Assembly (NCBI GenBank): GCA_033032175.1
Contig: CM065318.1
Span: forward strand, 4,774,001-4,838,000
DNA from: Saturnia japonica
Lineage: Eukaryota; Arthropoda; Insecta; Lepidoptera; Saturniidae
Reading direction: 5' to 3'
Length of the DNA stretch: 64,000 nt
Position numbers and translations under genes: made by a program. This document shows, one piece after another, positions 1-12,900 of the stretch (position 1 is the first letter of the stretch; each line of letters starts with the position of its first letter). The notes under the pieces are model-generated. The model saw nothing but the letters and a program-made list of their open reading frames with translations, did no database searches and was not told where the DNA came from.

Positions 1-850
1 GTAGTTGACACAACTACATCGAAACGGCTAATCGACTGCGCAGTGTTGCACACTTCGCACTGTCGCACAGTAACCGCATCCAAACTTGTTCTGACAAAGG
101 TTTTCATAATTCTAGGTTGCTGATTTATTTATTGAAACTAACAGTGTAAGGCTGCCTTTTCACTGGTCAGATTAAATACATACACAATTGTATATTTGTA
201 AGCAATAGTGTCGAACGAAGGAATCTTTAATCTTTCAAAGTCAGATTTTAATAAAATGACCCGAGGTCATCAGTCAGTAACTTAGCTGAAAGCTGCTGGA
301 AAATTACTTAAATATTTTATATCTGCATTTGATTTTTTGGTTATGTTTTATTTGAATTGTTTTATTACTTCTAAAGATTTTGGTATAGTTCAATAGTGTT
401 CGGTTTGTCGATTCGGCCGCTTTATAAAGGTGGATGTTAACAATTGTCTCTTCACTAAACACTGTTGATTTAGCCATAAAATTAATAATAATATATACGA
501 TCGTGAAATTGCGCAAAGTGAACATTGTGAAAGCTGCTAGCAAACTGGCAGTAAAATTGTGGTTTTGTGATAGGTACAATAAAATTGATAACTGAATAAT
601 TATCGAAACGTGATCAATAATTTTTCTACATATTTTTTTTAATATTTAAATAAAGTACTCCAGTAAAGGCCGTCAATAGGTGGAAAGCATCCAAAAATAT
701 TCAAAATCGAAGCAGTTCCCCGATGCTAAATTTAGACGCTACACCTAAACTGCATAATGATGCAATTATGAGATTTAAGCTATTGTATCGAGACATTTTC
801 GTACTATTTTTGTAAAATTAAAACTAGGAGCTTGTGTTGTGTTTGTCGTA

Positions 851-952
851 GAGTTAGTAACGTTTGTCCACTCTTTGCTATGATATCGGTTGGGCATTAT
901 TAACAAGTTTAACATCACAATATAGCAAAGGGCAGACGAACGTAACCTTCAA
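851..952. repeat. imperfect hairpin, about 27-bp arms
   Basis: The left arm ends in CTCTTTGCTAT and the right arm starts with ATAGCAAAGGGCAG. About 22 of 27 positions pair across a loop of about 35 bases. It may be a small fold-back MITE; a microRNA-like precursor is possible but the mismatches argue against it. Confidence 0.4.
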
Positions 953-987
953 TATCGTATGTAATTGAGATAAGTAGTATTTTTGTG

Positions 988-1056
988 AACTGTCCCCGCG
1001 TCGGGTGCGCCCCGACGGCGAACGTTCCGGGTAGGCGTGCCCCGCGCGTGGCAGTT
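988..1056. repeat. GC-rich fold-back
   Basis: The segment begins AACTGTCCCCGCG and ends CGCGCGTGGCAGTT, which is an imperfect inverted pair. Inside it sits a tight perfect hairpin, CGTCGGG-TGCG-CCCCGACG. It stands out against AT-rich surroundings. It is probably a small transposon-derived fold-back, but I do not recognise the family. Confidence 0.35.
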
Positions 1057-2446
1057 AGTTGTGTTCAAATGATAACCGCATCTACCTCAATTGTAATTCA
1101 TTAAAGACTGATTGGATGTAAAGGACGGTGGTCTGATCACCGCTTTAGAAGCCTGTTGTCTACTCATTAAGTTGATATAATTATAAATGTAGTTTGTAAT
1201 AGCGCCCCCCAGAAACCATATTAATTCGTTTGATATATTACAACGGTATATAGACTAATAATAGTTATAGTAACAACACAACCGGCTAACGATTCCGTGG
1301 CGTATGTGTATAGTGGACAACAGCCTTTTTTTTCTTTTTATATCTATATCTTATGTTACTCTTCTGTAATAATGTTGAAAGAAGACTGAAATTTTATAAA
1401 TGTTCCTATATTTTAATTTAGAATAATTTACTGGCTACCATATTATTTCTTATACATTAATTTACCCCTTCGTTAAATCATTTACTTACTTTGGTTTCTT
1501 ATTATTCTAATATTTATCAATTTGTGTATGACGCTATATAATGTCACATTTTTGAAATTTTTAATGGAATTTTGTATGAAAAATTAATCAAGTGATTGAT
1601 AGGATATCAGTTGTTTTATTTATCGCCTACTACTTTCCTTATTAATGCTTCATGCATACGGGTTTGGCAGGGAAAATTATTTTATAATATATACATCTGT
1701 AAAAAGCCAAATAAGCCATTTAATACGTCACTGTATCCTTCATGTAATTATTAATCCATTGTGGAGTGTAGCTTTGTTTGATCTGGCACATATATCATAT
1801 ACATAAGTTTTTAAAATGTACTGAATCAAATACTTAAATAATTTTAGTTTAGATATTTAGTAAAAACAAACAAATCTAGTCTGCTCTCTTTCTAAATAAA
1901 ATCTTAACCTGCTTGGATAATTAAAATTAATTGAAATCTATATAATGACATCTGATTTCGTATACACAGCTGTACGAGTTGAGTTTTATATCAATTAGCA
2001 AAATATTGTGGTAATATTAATGGGGCATCAATTAAGTACTTTATTGTCGGGTTTGGGAAGATTTTTTGAGTACCCTGTGAAGAGGAAACCTATATGTTTT
2101 TACAGACAAAAAGATTTTACAGCTACTGGTAATCTATATTGTTTATTTATTTATCAAACAAAGGTCCTTTAAACTAAACTACAAATTCCCAACATAACAT
2201 ATTCTATTTTTCGACAGTCTGTTAAAAGATCAGTCTTATATTCTCATAATTCTGTCCTTTATGACCAAACTATTTTTTGTCACGTTTTTTATAGCCGGAT
2301 TAGTTCAATAACATATTTATTTTTCTCTAGTTTATTGCTTTGTTTCTCTCAACGTCTACTCTACATGGTAGGTATATATATATAAAATGACATATAGATA
2401 TGTATATTTGAATGATAAAAAGTTTCCACAGTTGTTCTAAAGGTTG

Positions 2447-2546
2447 CCTGTCCACTGTGGTGTCCATTAGTTGCCAAAAATCTACTGATGCAATTCTATT
2501 GGTCGCAACTTGCACGGCTCCGCTCCTTTTCGCTTCAGTGGACAGC
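2447..2546. repeat. short element with CTGTCCACTG inverted ends
   Basis: CTGTCCACTG at 2,448-2,457 is matched exactly, inverted, by CAGTGGACAG at 2,536-2,545. The about 100-bp unit resembles a non-autonomous MITE. No clear target-site duplication was found. Confidence 0.4.
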
Positions 2547-3077
2547 CTAATAAATAGGTATCCAAGAAAATGGTACCTATTACCTACATAAGCTTCTAGT
2601 TGGTCGATCTTTTCGTTTGGCAATTAAGTTTAGGTATATTGTATCGAGAATAAAAAGATTCTCACAACATTATTTTACAGTGGAACTGTAAATACGAGTG
2701 TTCAGTCAAAGTCTGCATAAAACGGAACAAAACGTACACGTTTCGATATGGGCCAATTTGATTGGTGGATCGCAATTGCCAACCATTTTGGTGCTCCTTT
2801 CACCCCCCTACCCCTTACGATTCCAACCGCCTCTTCTCGCGCGCGCGCACCGGCACGAACACCGTTGCCGACAAAAATTTAATAAAAATACAAAAAACTG
2901 AATCTGGTGGAATCCAAGTATCCCGACCCTGACCACATCAAAACTGGTAAGTAATTGTGATATATCCAACAACGAGAAAAGGAAATACCTAGAATTAACA
3001 ATGTTTTGTTTTCGGTTTATGAATTGACTTAGTGAATAATATATAAGGGCTATAATTATTTATTATTTGTAATCCAG

Positions 3078-6000
3078 GTGAGCCACAAAAGGAAGAAGTC
3101 GAAGGAGTTAAAACACCAATGACAGATTACGACAATCTAGTAGAAATGTTTTACAAAAGGCTCTCCGAACAGCGCCAATACAACCAAGTATGCATTATTT
3201 TATGAACAATAAATGATGTACGTAACGTAAGTTACAAATTACCTACTTGAATGGAACCAGGGACTAACAAACTCTGACCCGTGAGCACCACCGATCCGGC
3301 TCGAGACGTTGGGCCTGACGTGTCTGGTATCCGGCCTATCCAACGCCACTACACGTCTACCACGGCATACATACCTTACTCGCCGGCTAGTCCCGAAATA
3401 GAAATATGCGCGAAATTCAATACTCAATATATTTTCAAAACTGTAATGGTATGTCAATGTGATCATTTAGCTAGATCTTTGGATCTTATGGAGCAATCAG
3501 TTTGGACCTTGGGTTAAAAAGTTTGGAGGCCCCTGCCATAACAGGCTGAGCAGATTTAGGTTAGGTTATGTGGTAAATAAAACTTTTGAAGGTAAATTAT
3601 CTTAAATGAAAGAAATCGCTTCACTACATAGATAATTGACTGCAGTGGCGTGGGTAGCTAGTATTGGGAGAAGGGTAAATGTTTGTGAACTTTGGAGATC
3701 CTAGTTTTTAGTGTACGATAAAAGTATTGAGTAGGTAGATGTGGAGACATCATAACAACGTTCATCCACCTGAAACGCCAACAGCGCTCCCAGAAGTAGA
3801 CGCGATGATGGCTACGCAAATGGCTGACACTAGTTATTAGGTAATCTGATCCCAAAAATACATCCGTGAGAGCCGATAGTTGCACTTAAGAGGCAGCCCT
3901 TCATTCTAAATTTAACGGATTACCATCTTCATCCATATTGTCACTAACACGGCAAAATGGTTCAGTGGTAGCGTGCATTGCGTCATTCGAATCTGCAATG
4001 AATCTAAGCTTTTGATGAAACTATATCATGGAGGTAGGCTTTTTTTCTAATGGTCGTCTGGTTATCTATCACCCTCAAGTTGAAAATCTTTCACCAAGCA
4101 CCTATAGGTGTTTTTCGGTAGTAGGCTTATTGAAAAGGTATAAAATACGATATTTTTTAGTCTAACAAACGAAAATTTATAGGAACTACTTATGATTATA
4201 TCTAATTATTTATAAATTACTATTTATGGTTTTACGACTTGATTTGCTGCTTTTTCATTTGATACCTAATGTTGGCAATTCTATCTCTCAAAGTATCAAT
4301 GTCATCATAGTCAATCACTACCTACCGACTGCGTTATTCGTTACGGTTCTTTTTTTTATAAACTTAACGTGCGCGTATGTCTGCACTAGGGGTGTGGCAG
4401 ATATTCGTATATGCATCCGCAAACGAGAAACATTCGCATTAATTTAGAGATCTGCATCTGCAAAACGCAAGCGAGTAAGTAATGATATTTAAAGAAAGTG
4501 GTTGGGCCTAGTGTGCCGCGTGCCTTGCACGTGATCGCTAATTGACCAATTATAAGGCACACTTTGGTGACAAGATCCCATACTTAGGTCTTGTTAATTT
4601 TGTTTTAGTAATGACGTGATATCCATTGTGAATCAAAATCAATTACAATGTTTGTTTACTGGGTTTATCCAAGTTTTTTGTGTGGTTGATGAATATTTCG
4701 ATGTTAATATTGAGGGAAAACGTGAATAAAAATGTCACTACCAATAAAAACTGTATCTGGGCTTATTTTACATTAGACGATTTAAATGAAAATCCACTTC
4801 ATTGGTGGAAAGTTAATCATGTTGAACTTAAAACTCTCTCCAAATTTGCATGCAGATATTTATCACCTCCTCCATCCAGTGTTACCAGCGAATACACTTG
4901 GGAACAGGGTAGAGGCTGTCGCTGCAATATTACTATTTATTAAATATAATTCACCAATTCTTAAGTTAAATTATATATAAAAAATATTATTATTAAATTC
5001 TAAACTTAAAATACTAATAAGTAAGACTAAAAACTGTATTAGTTTTGTTCTCAAAATATGATTAATGAAACATTAAAATTAATAAATATTTATTTATTTA
5101 TGTACTTAAAATTGAAATATGTTTAAACATTCCTGAAATTCGCATCCGCGGATTTGTTCCTCTAATAATCTGCAACCGCGGAAGTCAAAATTATTACATA
5201 CGCAACAACCCTAGTCTGCACCTAGTTATCAAGCGATTAATTTATGTAAACAAGTTAATCGGTTTTTAATTGCAGTGAATTTCTTTATTATGTATGTCAT
5301 GTCTAGTGTTGTGTCGATTTTTTTTCAATCAAATGGACAAACGTAACGTTTCATGTAATTTTATGCAACTTAGAAATGAAAACTCAAGCCCCCTCCCTAT
5401 ATTCTCTTTCAAATCGTACCGATATATTTGTCCGTTCCTCGGTGTGAAGCCCTTGGGTCAGGCAGCCGCCCGCGCGATACAAGTGACACTATACGTGCAA
5501 CACTTAGCTACCCACATACAACATTACACACGTATGAACACACACACGTGCACACCACACAGGTACATAGGTTCTGTAAGGGACCTTTTTTTTCTTTTTT
5601 TGCGCTAGTTAGTGTAGAAAAACCACTCCGATTATTAAATACACATACGCATGGTCCACTTGTAGCGACATCTACATAGCGACACACAGCGATATCTATC
5701 GAGCCACATACGACGCATCCTACATCGCGCAATAGAAATTAACTCCTCAATTGAGTATATATACAAGAACCCGACTACAACCGTTGGGCAGCTGCCCGCC
5801 AGACATAACATCCGTCTGGTCGGAGGATCCTCCCTTTTCGATGGTTCTTCTACACACTCCTTCCTCCCAGGAGGAGGGGAACGTGCATATGAGTATATGT
5901 TAGTTAGTTCGAATTCTCGTAGGATTAGGGAATTAGTTAGATCGCGACCTTTTCGCATTCGCGACGACCGCCCGAGCCGAGGTTCGGCCACTCTAGCACC

Positions 6001-8465
6001 CTCGTGCGGGTCGTCACAAACTTTCGCGGCTGAGTGCCCTAAGCGCTCGCCCCCAAGTCCGGTGAAGCTGTAAAAGCCGCAGCGGCTCTGTTTTTGGATA
6101 GGGCCCCTAAGGCTAACAGTGTAGTCAGTTCAAAAAAAAAAAACCGATATATCGAAACTTTCACTTCGGACATACTTATTCGGTAGCTGCACTCGAGAGC
6201 GAGCACTATGTATAACGTGTCACCATCTTGGGCCACATCGTCATTTATGATAAGGTGAGATTGTAGCCATAACGATTTAAAAAACATGAGGAGTTAATCG
6301 AGAATTAAATTTTTACCTAAAAAGGTTCTACAATTGTTTGGTCCGAGAACCTCTATAGGTAGTCCACCGACAACTTCAAATGTTATGTAGTTCATATATA
6401 TATTTTTTAATTAGGATATGAAGGAAAAAGATCGTAGATGGAGCATGCAGAAGGTTGTCAAGCGATTTCCAGGTTGGAATGAAGTGACAATCGCAAATCT
6501 TCACAGTCTATTCTTACTATTCGACAATCAGTCGAACGGGATGCTTGCGTTTGATGATTTGTTAGTTACCTATGCATTATATTATTTAAGAGTTTCTAAG
6601 TAACTATCTGTTTTTTTTATTTATTCATGAAAACTTGCTTCAACAATATCGATACTAATTTAATTGTTATTTTAAATAAAGACTGGTACAATCAGGGCCA
6701 TAGATTTAATATACATTTATAACATCTATGGTCAGGACTTGTAACTATTGAAATTTTTATTGACATGTCAAAAGAAAGTCACCGTTACTGGTATAGCACC
6801 ATGCACATTGTGATCGTGACCTAGACGGGTAGGTACATAATATATCCTTCGACCCACTTGGTTACTGGATGCCTGATGCCGGAACGTGACACGTCAAAGC
6901 GTGCCAGTGGTCACTATGGCGGGTGTTTATGTCTGGTGTTGTGTCCCTCCACCCAGTAGTAAGTAAATTCTACCTTTATTCTTTTAATAAATACTATTCA
7001 GCTAATCTGTGAGACCATTGTATAAAGGACCTTTGGATCCTAAAAAGTTACATATCGAGGTGTTTATTTAAATTTAATAGCAGTGCCGTTCTTGAGAGCC
7101 TTGGTGAGGAAAGCCCGATTGAACTTCGTAAAGATAAATTCCAGGCAGCTGACACAGATTTCGATGGTTGGATTACTTATGACGAGTTTTTATCGGTAAT
7201 ATCAAGTACCTACCTAATCAATTTAGATCAAATTTTATTATTTTAAGTGAGAAATCGTATACAGAAACAAAATTTGCAGTAAATAAGTTTTACTATTTTG
7301 AAGAAATTATGGCTCAATAGTAGCTTGCACTAGTGCACGCATTATTCTTGGACAGTTTTAAAATCCAATAGTATCGATTGTTTTAAAAAAATGTCGATTA
7401 ACTATCGATTGTTCTGTAGTAGGTACCTCTGGTTATTGGTCTATGGTAGGTATTGTAACATCTGGGCCAGCGAGCGACGGCCGGCGCGGCAGCGACCAAA
7501 AAATGTCGTTCGGGCGGAACACGTGTTCATTGCCCTGGTGTTTCATGTTGTTAATTTTCGAAGTAAAAAAAGGTTATTCACGCAATTGCCACAATATGTA
7601 GCCCCTTATTAGGTACCTTCCTGTTAAAATATTGCAAAGTAGTAGTGGTGGGCGATTACGAGATATACTAGTAGAATCATTCGATTGTGAAGATGCCTCG
7701 AGATATCTACTAGACAATGGTTATAACATTAATAACTACTAATTTCATACGATCAGTAACTTACTTCAAACAGGGTGTTGGTAGTCAGGGTTCATAACCT
7801 TAGTTTTTTAGCTCGTCGGTAATAAAAGTTCTTTTAATGAACTTCTTTTCACGGGATTACGATTTACTACTGAACGAGAATAAGTAACACTTACTTATTA
7901 ATGATGATATACGATTATGAAAATTAGTAAGTTACTAATTTAAGTCTGACTATCGTTTAACTGATAGTGCTAATTACTATCGAATAATCTGTTTCATTAA
8001 CACTAGCGTGTGTGATGAACACTACTCTGAATGAGCTTCAGCTTTCGGGTAAGGAAACACCATGACGAAAACAGCATGGTGATAGGGTTACTTTTATAAT
8101 CCTGAATAGTTACCACCCTCAAGTTGAAAATCTGACGCCAAGCACCTTTATGTGAGTTCTGGCAACCGCATCTGAGAGTCAGTCCCCCCACTAGGCTTAG
8201 CGTGTTACCATATTGGGCGACGTAATCAGGTAAGTTTGTGACCAGATCCTAAGCCTTTAGAGAATTAAAAAACTACTTGGTAGATTATCAAATGTCTAAT
8301 AAAATAATTACGATTTTGTTTTTGTAGTTGGTATATAATTACGATGAACCAAATGAACATGGAGAGCTAATGGGACTAGCGCTTTTGTGTAACGAAGTGG
8401 CTGACAATATACAGTTTGTTAGCAATCTCACTGTCGGAGAGCAATTAGAATACGGATTGTTTTAA
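3078..8465 (+). CDS. EF-hand calcium-binding protein, 5' end unresolved
   Basis: Four coding exons join in phase: 3078-3187, 6415-6560, 7081-7195 and 8328-8465 (stop TAA at 8463-8465), each flanked by AG and GT. From the in-frame ATG at 3,119 the protein is 155 residues. Residues 60-71 (DNQSNGMLAFDD) form a degenerate EF-hand loop with Q at position 3 and D instead of E at position 12. Residues 96-107 (DTDFDGWITYDE) are a canonical calcium-binding loop. The C-terminal 45 residues are acidic and unfamiliar. The frame stays open upstream into a possible exon ending at 2,946 (donor GTAAGT), whose phase fits, but that stretch has no ATG and is preceded by an in-frame TAA at 2,883. It is therefore either 5' UTR or part of a longer product. 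The general layout recalls calmodulin or swiprosin-like proteins. I cannot name the orthologue. Confidence 0.75.
3950..4125 (+). repeat. tRNA-derived SINE fragment
   Basis: An A-box-like TGGTTCAGTGGTAGCG near 3,958 is followed by a weak B-box-like ATTCGAATC. The tail (ACCCTCAAGTTGAAAATC, near 4,070) recurs near 8,105 with the same downstream CCAAGCACCT word, so the two sites share a family. It lies in the first large intron of the EF-hand gene. The tRNA-like part is too diverged to be a working tRNA gene. Confidence 0.5.
4387..5213 (+). mobile_element. deleted hAT transposon with perfect 8-bp target duplication
   Basis: The element runs from TAGGGGTGTGGCAG to CGCAACAACCCTA and is flanked on both sides by GTCTGCAC (4,379-4,386 and 5,214-5,221). 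An exact 8-bp duplication is the hAT signature. Inside, the frame from 4,680 includes NPLHWWKVNHVELKTLSKFA followed by a CRYL segment near 4,850, which matches the hAT C-terminal dimerisation region. A one-frame slip then leads to a segment ending LLFIKYNSPIL. The N-terminal zinc-finger and catalytic parts are missing, so this is an internally deleted, non-autonomous copy. It sits in an intron of the EF-hand gene in the same orientation. Confidence 0.85.
5990..6142 (+). mobile_element. 3' end of a non-LTR retrotransposon, poly(A) tailed
   Basis: The sequence GCTCGCCCCCAAGTCCGGTG followed by AAGCTGTAAAAGCCGCAGC ends in a run of A (6,130-6,142). The same 3' end occurs inverted at 10,536-10,645 and in the same orientation at 44,995-45,060, each time closed by a homopolymer. 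That is the pattern of 5'-truncated LINE insertions. The GC-richer 5,420-5,990 just upstream may belong to the same insertion, but I could not read a reverse transcriptase in it. Confidence 0.55.
8000..8230. repeat. interspersed repeat related to the 4-kb SINE
   Basis: ACCCTCAAGTTGAAAATCTG near 8,106 and the following CCAAGCACCT match the tail of the SINE near 4,070. It lies in the last intron of the EF-hand gene. Only the tail portion is recognisable. Confidence 0.4.
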
Positions 8466-8518
8466 ATAAAAATAATAACAATTATCCAGTTTTTATTATT
8501 TTTTACTTTAACAATAAA
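8465..8518 (+). terminator. polyadenylation signals of the EF-hand gene
   Basis: AATAAA occurs at 8,465-8,470, overlapping the stop codon, and again at 8,513-8,518. The second is better spaced for cleavage a little downstream. This implies a very short 3' UTR and supports 8,463-8,465 as the true stop. Confidence 0.5.
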
Positions 8519-8876
8519 ATTTAAAATGGAGACTTTATATTTAGTATTTACAATTGATAGCTATAGGCTTATTAGATATACATTTATAGATTGGCAAGAA
8601 AAAGAGCATAGTATACGCTGCGCGCTGGTGATAGAACGAGATAGGGATACGAGACGACTTTCGCAAGCGCTATCTATCGCTGTGACCAAAACAAAGCCCG
8701 TTTATTTTTGCAAAATCCCAAGACTTTAAAGTGTAATTTATTATTTAGTTAGTGGACGTGTTTAATTGTGGTAACATGTACTGTACCTGGATGTAGGTAA
8801 CTCGCATAACAAAGAAAATCAACAAAATAATATCTACACTGGTGTATTCCGTTTTTGATCTCGTCTTATTCAACTT

Positions 8877-9803
8877 ACTAGCTGTGCCCACGGTTTCGCT
8901 CGCGTCGATCGGGCACATTAATTAGTTATTTTACTCTTTGCGGCACACGCGCGAATCGTGCTACCTCCGCTCCCGGTTATTTTGAAGGCAATACATATTG
9001 ATAGAATATAGAGTCTATATGCTCTCGCTGACTCTTTTGTAGAACTCTTTAATATCTACAATTATGTAGTAAGTACATTAATTTGAGATAATATCACTTA
9101 TGGTTTACTCATCATAAGCCATTTAAGTGCCCGAATTGATTCATCATGACCAGTTTTTTTTATTTGCACGGGACCTTAATTCTTTTTCTAAAATACGAGT
9201 AGCCTATGTTAATTCCCATACCATCAGCTATCTACCAGTGACAATCCCAGCAAAATCAGTTCAACCGTTTCGGATATAACCTGGAATAAACAGACAGAGA
9301 CAAAAATTAAAAAAATTGATATTTTGTTATAGGTATCGTATATACTTTCATATACATTTAGTTAAACGCTGTTATTTTGATATTACAAACAGACATTTCA
9401 ATGTTTCAATTTTTGTCTGTTTGTTCCGGGTAATCTCCGAAACGGTATGACCGATTTTGACGGGACTTTCACTGGTAGATAGCTGATATTATAAGGAGTA
9501 CCTACTATTATTTTAGAAAAATAATTAGGGTTCCGCGCAAATAACAAAACACTGGTCATAGTGAATCAATTCGGATGCTTAAATGGCTTACACTGAGTAA
9601 AACCATAAGAGAAACCGATATAACATTAATGTACTACATAATTGTAGACTTTAAAAAACCTACAAAAATATTTTCTAAGGAAAACTCACAATAAGCATGT
9701 TTGTCTTTAAAATAACCGGGAGCGGGGGAGCAATATTCACGCGTGTGCCCGATCAATGGCATTCTGTACGTCCACGTGAGCGAAGCCGCTGGTACAGCTT
9801 GTC
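8877..9803. repeat. large fold-back made of two inverted copies of one repeat
   Basis: The left arm starts ACTAGCTGTGCCCACGG and the right arm ends GCTGGTACAGCTTGT. Reading the right arm backwards reproduces the left arm for roughly 450 bp, with shared words such as GCCATTTAAG, CAGCTATCTACCAGTGA and CTACAATTATGTAGTA. Single copies of the same unit occur at about 25,430-25,942 and 59,545-60,046. The fold-back fills most of the interval between the convergent EF-hand and DCST genes. The family is common in Lepidoptera by its CACAGCTAGT end, but I cannot assign its class. Confidence 0.75.
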
Positions 9804-9960
9804 TAAAATATAGTTAATATTGTTCATCTACAATTAATGTTCCAATAATAACTGTTTTCCTTCTTAATCCAATTATTTGAAAAACGCAATATCCATATCC
9901 GAAACTAATTACATACTCTTAAGATAACCAGATCCGAATCTCATATCCGTAAGATCCTTG

Positions 9961-12900
9961 CTAATTTCTCAGTTGCTCATCTTCGCTCAATGAGTCTATG
10001 TCACTTAGTTCTGCAAGGCTCGGGTCACAGGCCAAGCATCGTTTGCCTATGTCGTTCCAACATTCTGCACAGTAGACGAAAGGGCAATTGGGAGTAGTGC
10101 AATAATTCCAAGTAACATCCAGTGATTTTTCTGAAAATTATAATAATACTTTAGATATTTTTTCAAAACTATTAAGTATAAAGCATCTGTTAAGGTTTGT
10201 AGCCTTTACCTGGCTCCGTTTCACCACAAATTAGGCAGGACATTCTTGCAGTGGGAAACACACGTAACCAGCCCAGTAAATGTGGGAATTTCATACGTAA
10301 AGTTAAAATATTTTCTCCGGAAAGGTAATGTGCTCGTACGGATTGTACAGCCCTCCTGGAAATGTGCAAAAAAGTTAGGCGATACTAGTGTTATGAATTC
10401 ATCTTAATTGCATCATTACATAGTACCTACATTATGTCGCAATACACTTGTGTCGTCTACGTCACCTATTAGTATCTGCGATTCAGCATTACTATGAACA
10501 TTTTATTGAATGAAGATATTATGATGATTTTTGTTTTTTTTTTTTAGAACTGTCTATATTGTTAAGCCTTAGAGGCCCTGAAGCCGCTGCGGCTTGTACA
10601 GCTTCACCGAACTTGGGGGCGAGCGCGGAAGGCACTCAGCCGCGGACAAAGGTTGCAATTCGACGTATTCCCGTTAGGAGGTGATAGGGGTGACTATTTG
10701 CGATAATTTTAACTCCAATATGCATTATGCAAAATTGAACCATCATGTTTTTTAGTTTTTTTCAAAATAAGTCAAAAATTTATTAAAAAAAAAGTATCAA
10801 TTTCGATGTCATTTTTTCTTCTGATTTGTAAAAGCGATTAAACACTGGCTATATATCAATATTAAAACAACAATTATCGGCCCAAATTTAAAAATGCGAG
10901 ACGAAAAACGGTAATATTTCAAATCTTTTATGAATTTTTTACCACTACTTATAGGAGAATAAAGGTTGAAAACCTGCGTAAAGTTTTTTGTAACTTCATT
11001 CGCCGTTTTAATACATCGTTGTATAAGTGGAGAATTCTCTGTTTTTCTCGTCGGGGGTAAAAGTAACTGCACACTAATCTGACAAATAAAGAAAAAATAA
11101 AAATATGTAGAAGTTATGCATGGGGGCAGGCGTGCAGCTTCATTGCCCACCGTAGGAACATTTTTGAATTGAAAGTATGTCATGACATGCACTATACGTA
11201 CTTTTTGTTCAGATGAAAATAATAAAAACGGTATATTCCATTAATACTGTTGATTTTTGTAGGGTGGGCAGTACAAATCTACTCCCATAGTATTTATTAT
11301 ATCTGGTGTGTGGTGGTGGCGATCCATTCGGACACATTTAATGTTTTGTCCACAGATCTCTGTCCTGTTTGTATTTTTTAATTGATTTATATTTACATTT
11401 GTGCGTTTTTAGAGCCACCCCAAGTGAAAGTTATTACCGGTAATATACCTACCTTCTTAATCGAAATGTATATGGGTTTATGTAAAGAAGCAGCAATATC
11501 CAGAGATAGCCGCCATAGATCTTGATAAAGTAGATACAAGGCATGATACGTGGCCGGGGAATGCACAGCTCGTTGGAGAAGGTGTGTTGTTCACCGCCTT
11601 GATTATTGTTCAAGTTATGTAGCAGTTTCCGTAAAAAGGATGCCAGAATACCAGTACCTTCCACCTATGAATTATGTGAAAAGTTTAATGGATAAAAAAA
11701 AATGGTTCGTGTTATGTCCGACGCGCAACTGGAGTTTATTATTTAAGCAAAGTTAAATTCAAACTTATTTTGGTGCTCTTTCGATCCACCTATCGCGTTT
11801 TATTTTTCTTTTCGTAAAAACCTTATTCGGACCATTACTAGCATAAAAAATAGCCTTATATATTTGATTATAAATAACACATTTAAATCACTTAGATATT
11901 CGTAAAAGTTTTTACCGGTCAATTTTCGGTGTATCACAACTTTGGCTTGGCAAAAAAATTGGCACTAATACTGGTTTGACGGACAAAAATTTACACTTAA
12001 CCAAGTGTTTCTTTAGTAAGTAGCTCTTAACGTGGTGTAAACGAAACTAGTTAGGCAGCCGATCTAGGAAACACTTTAGCTTAGGGATCCCTTAGTGGTA
12101 AGTTAAGAAGACGGTCAAAACAAGCATTAGTTTACTAAGGCACTGTTTCATTTACCAAACTCCGTCCAAATCCCTCATACATGAAGAAAATTTACTAATG
12201 ATCCCTTGTCAATACAGTTTATAAATTACTTATACTATGTTCATCTTAAGAACGCTTGCATGACATATCCACAGAATGTAAATTGTTACGTCGTGCAAAT
12301 TATGATATAACCTACAAACAAGCATTTTGTCTAACAATAATTATCAAAAAAAAAAAATCTGATAAACGTTACAAAAATCATTTTGCACTGCAAAATATTA
12401 AATAATTGCCTATATACAATGATTTTTGTGAATTTTCGTATTTTTTTCAAGTAGCTGCGTTACTTTCTATCTTATTTTATTAAGTGAGAAATTCTTGTAT
12501 GTAATTGGTTTCTCGGAAACGGCTCCAATGATTTTGATGGAACTTTGCATTATTAGTTAATGTTTTACATTCCACGTTTGCCTAGATTGGTGGTTTTCTT
12601 ATTTTGTTTATAAGGCACCTAGCACAGCTCGGTCGCCCAGATATTGTTACTTAAAACTAGAGTAGATCTAAATAATAAAACAAAGGAATCGAAAATTAAT
12701 GGTACGAATCGAAAATAATTTGAGTTGATCGAACGTTGTTGTAGGTATATTTCATACTGACGGTTGACTGTTCAAGTCTTGTGGAGAATGTAGGTCTGAG
12801 AGTTACTTCGAAACGTGCCCGTAAACCGCGGATCTTTTATTAACCCTAGAGCTAACACTAATTACGTTTGTAAAGGGGTTATTTCACGGCACGATCTACC

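Larger units (their letters stand above)
1..2900. other. gene-free stretch at left edge
   Basis: I find no coding exon here on either strand: the longest open frames are short, lack flanking splice signals and resemble no family I know. The stretch is AT-rich with a GC-rich patch near 988-1056 and three small inverted repeats that are listed separately. Bases 1-17 are themselves a short palindrome (GTAGTTG-ACA-CAACTAC). An untranslated first exon of the EF-hand gene downstream could lie near 2,650-2,946, but nothing in the sequence fixes it. Confidence 0.5.

Noticed and set aside
304..579. 91-codon minus-strand frame near the left edge
   Set aside because: AT-rich random-looking frame with no family resemblance and no splice sites in a sensible position.
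10809..11192. 127-codon minus-strand frame inside DCST intron 9
   Set aside because: It is one of the longest frames but resembles no family I know and is AT-biased; the phase-consistent DCST exons on both sides leave it as intron. Probably an old repeat fragment.
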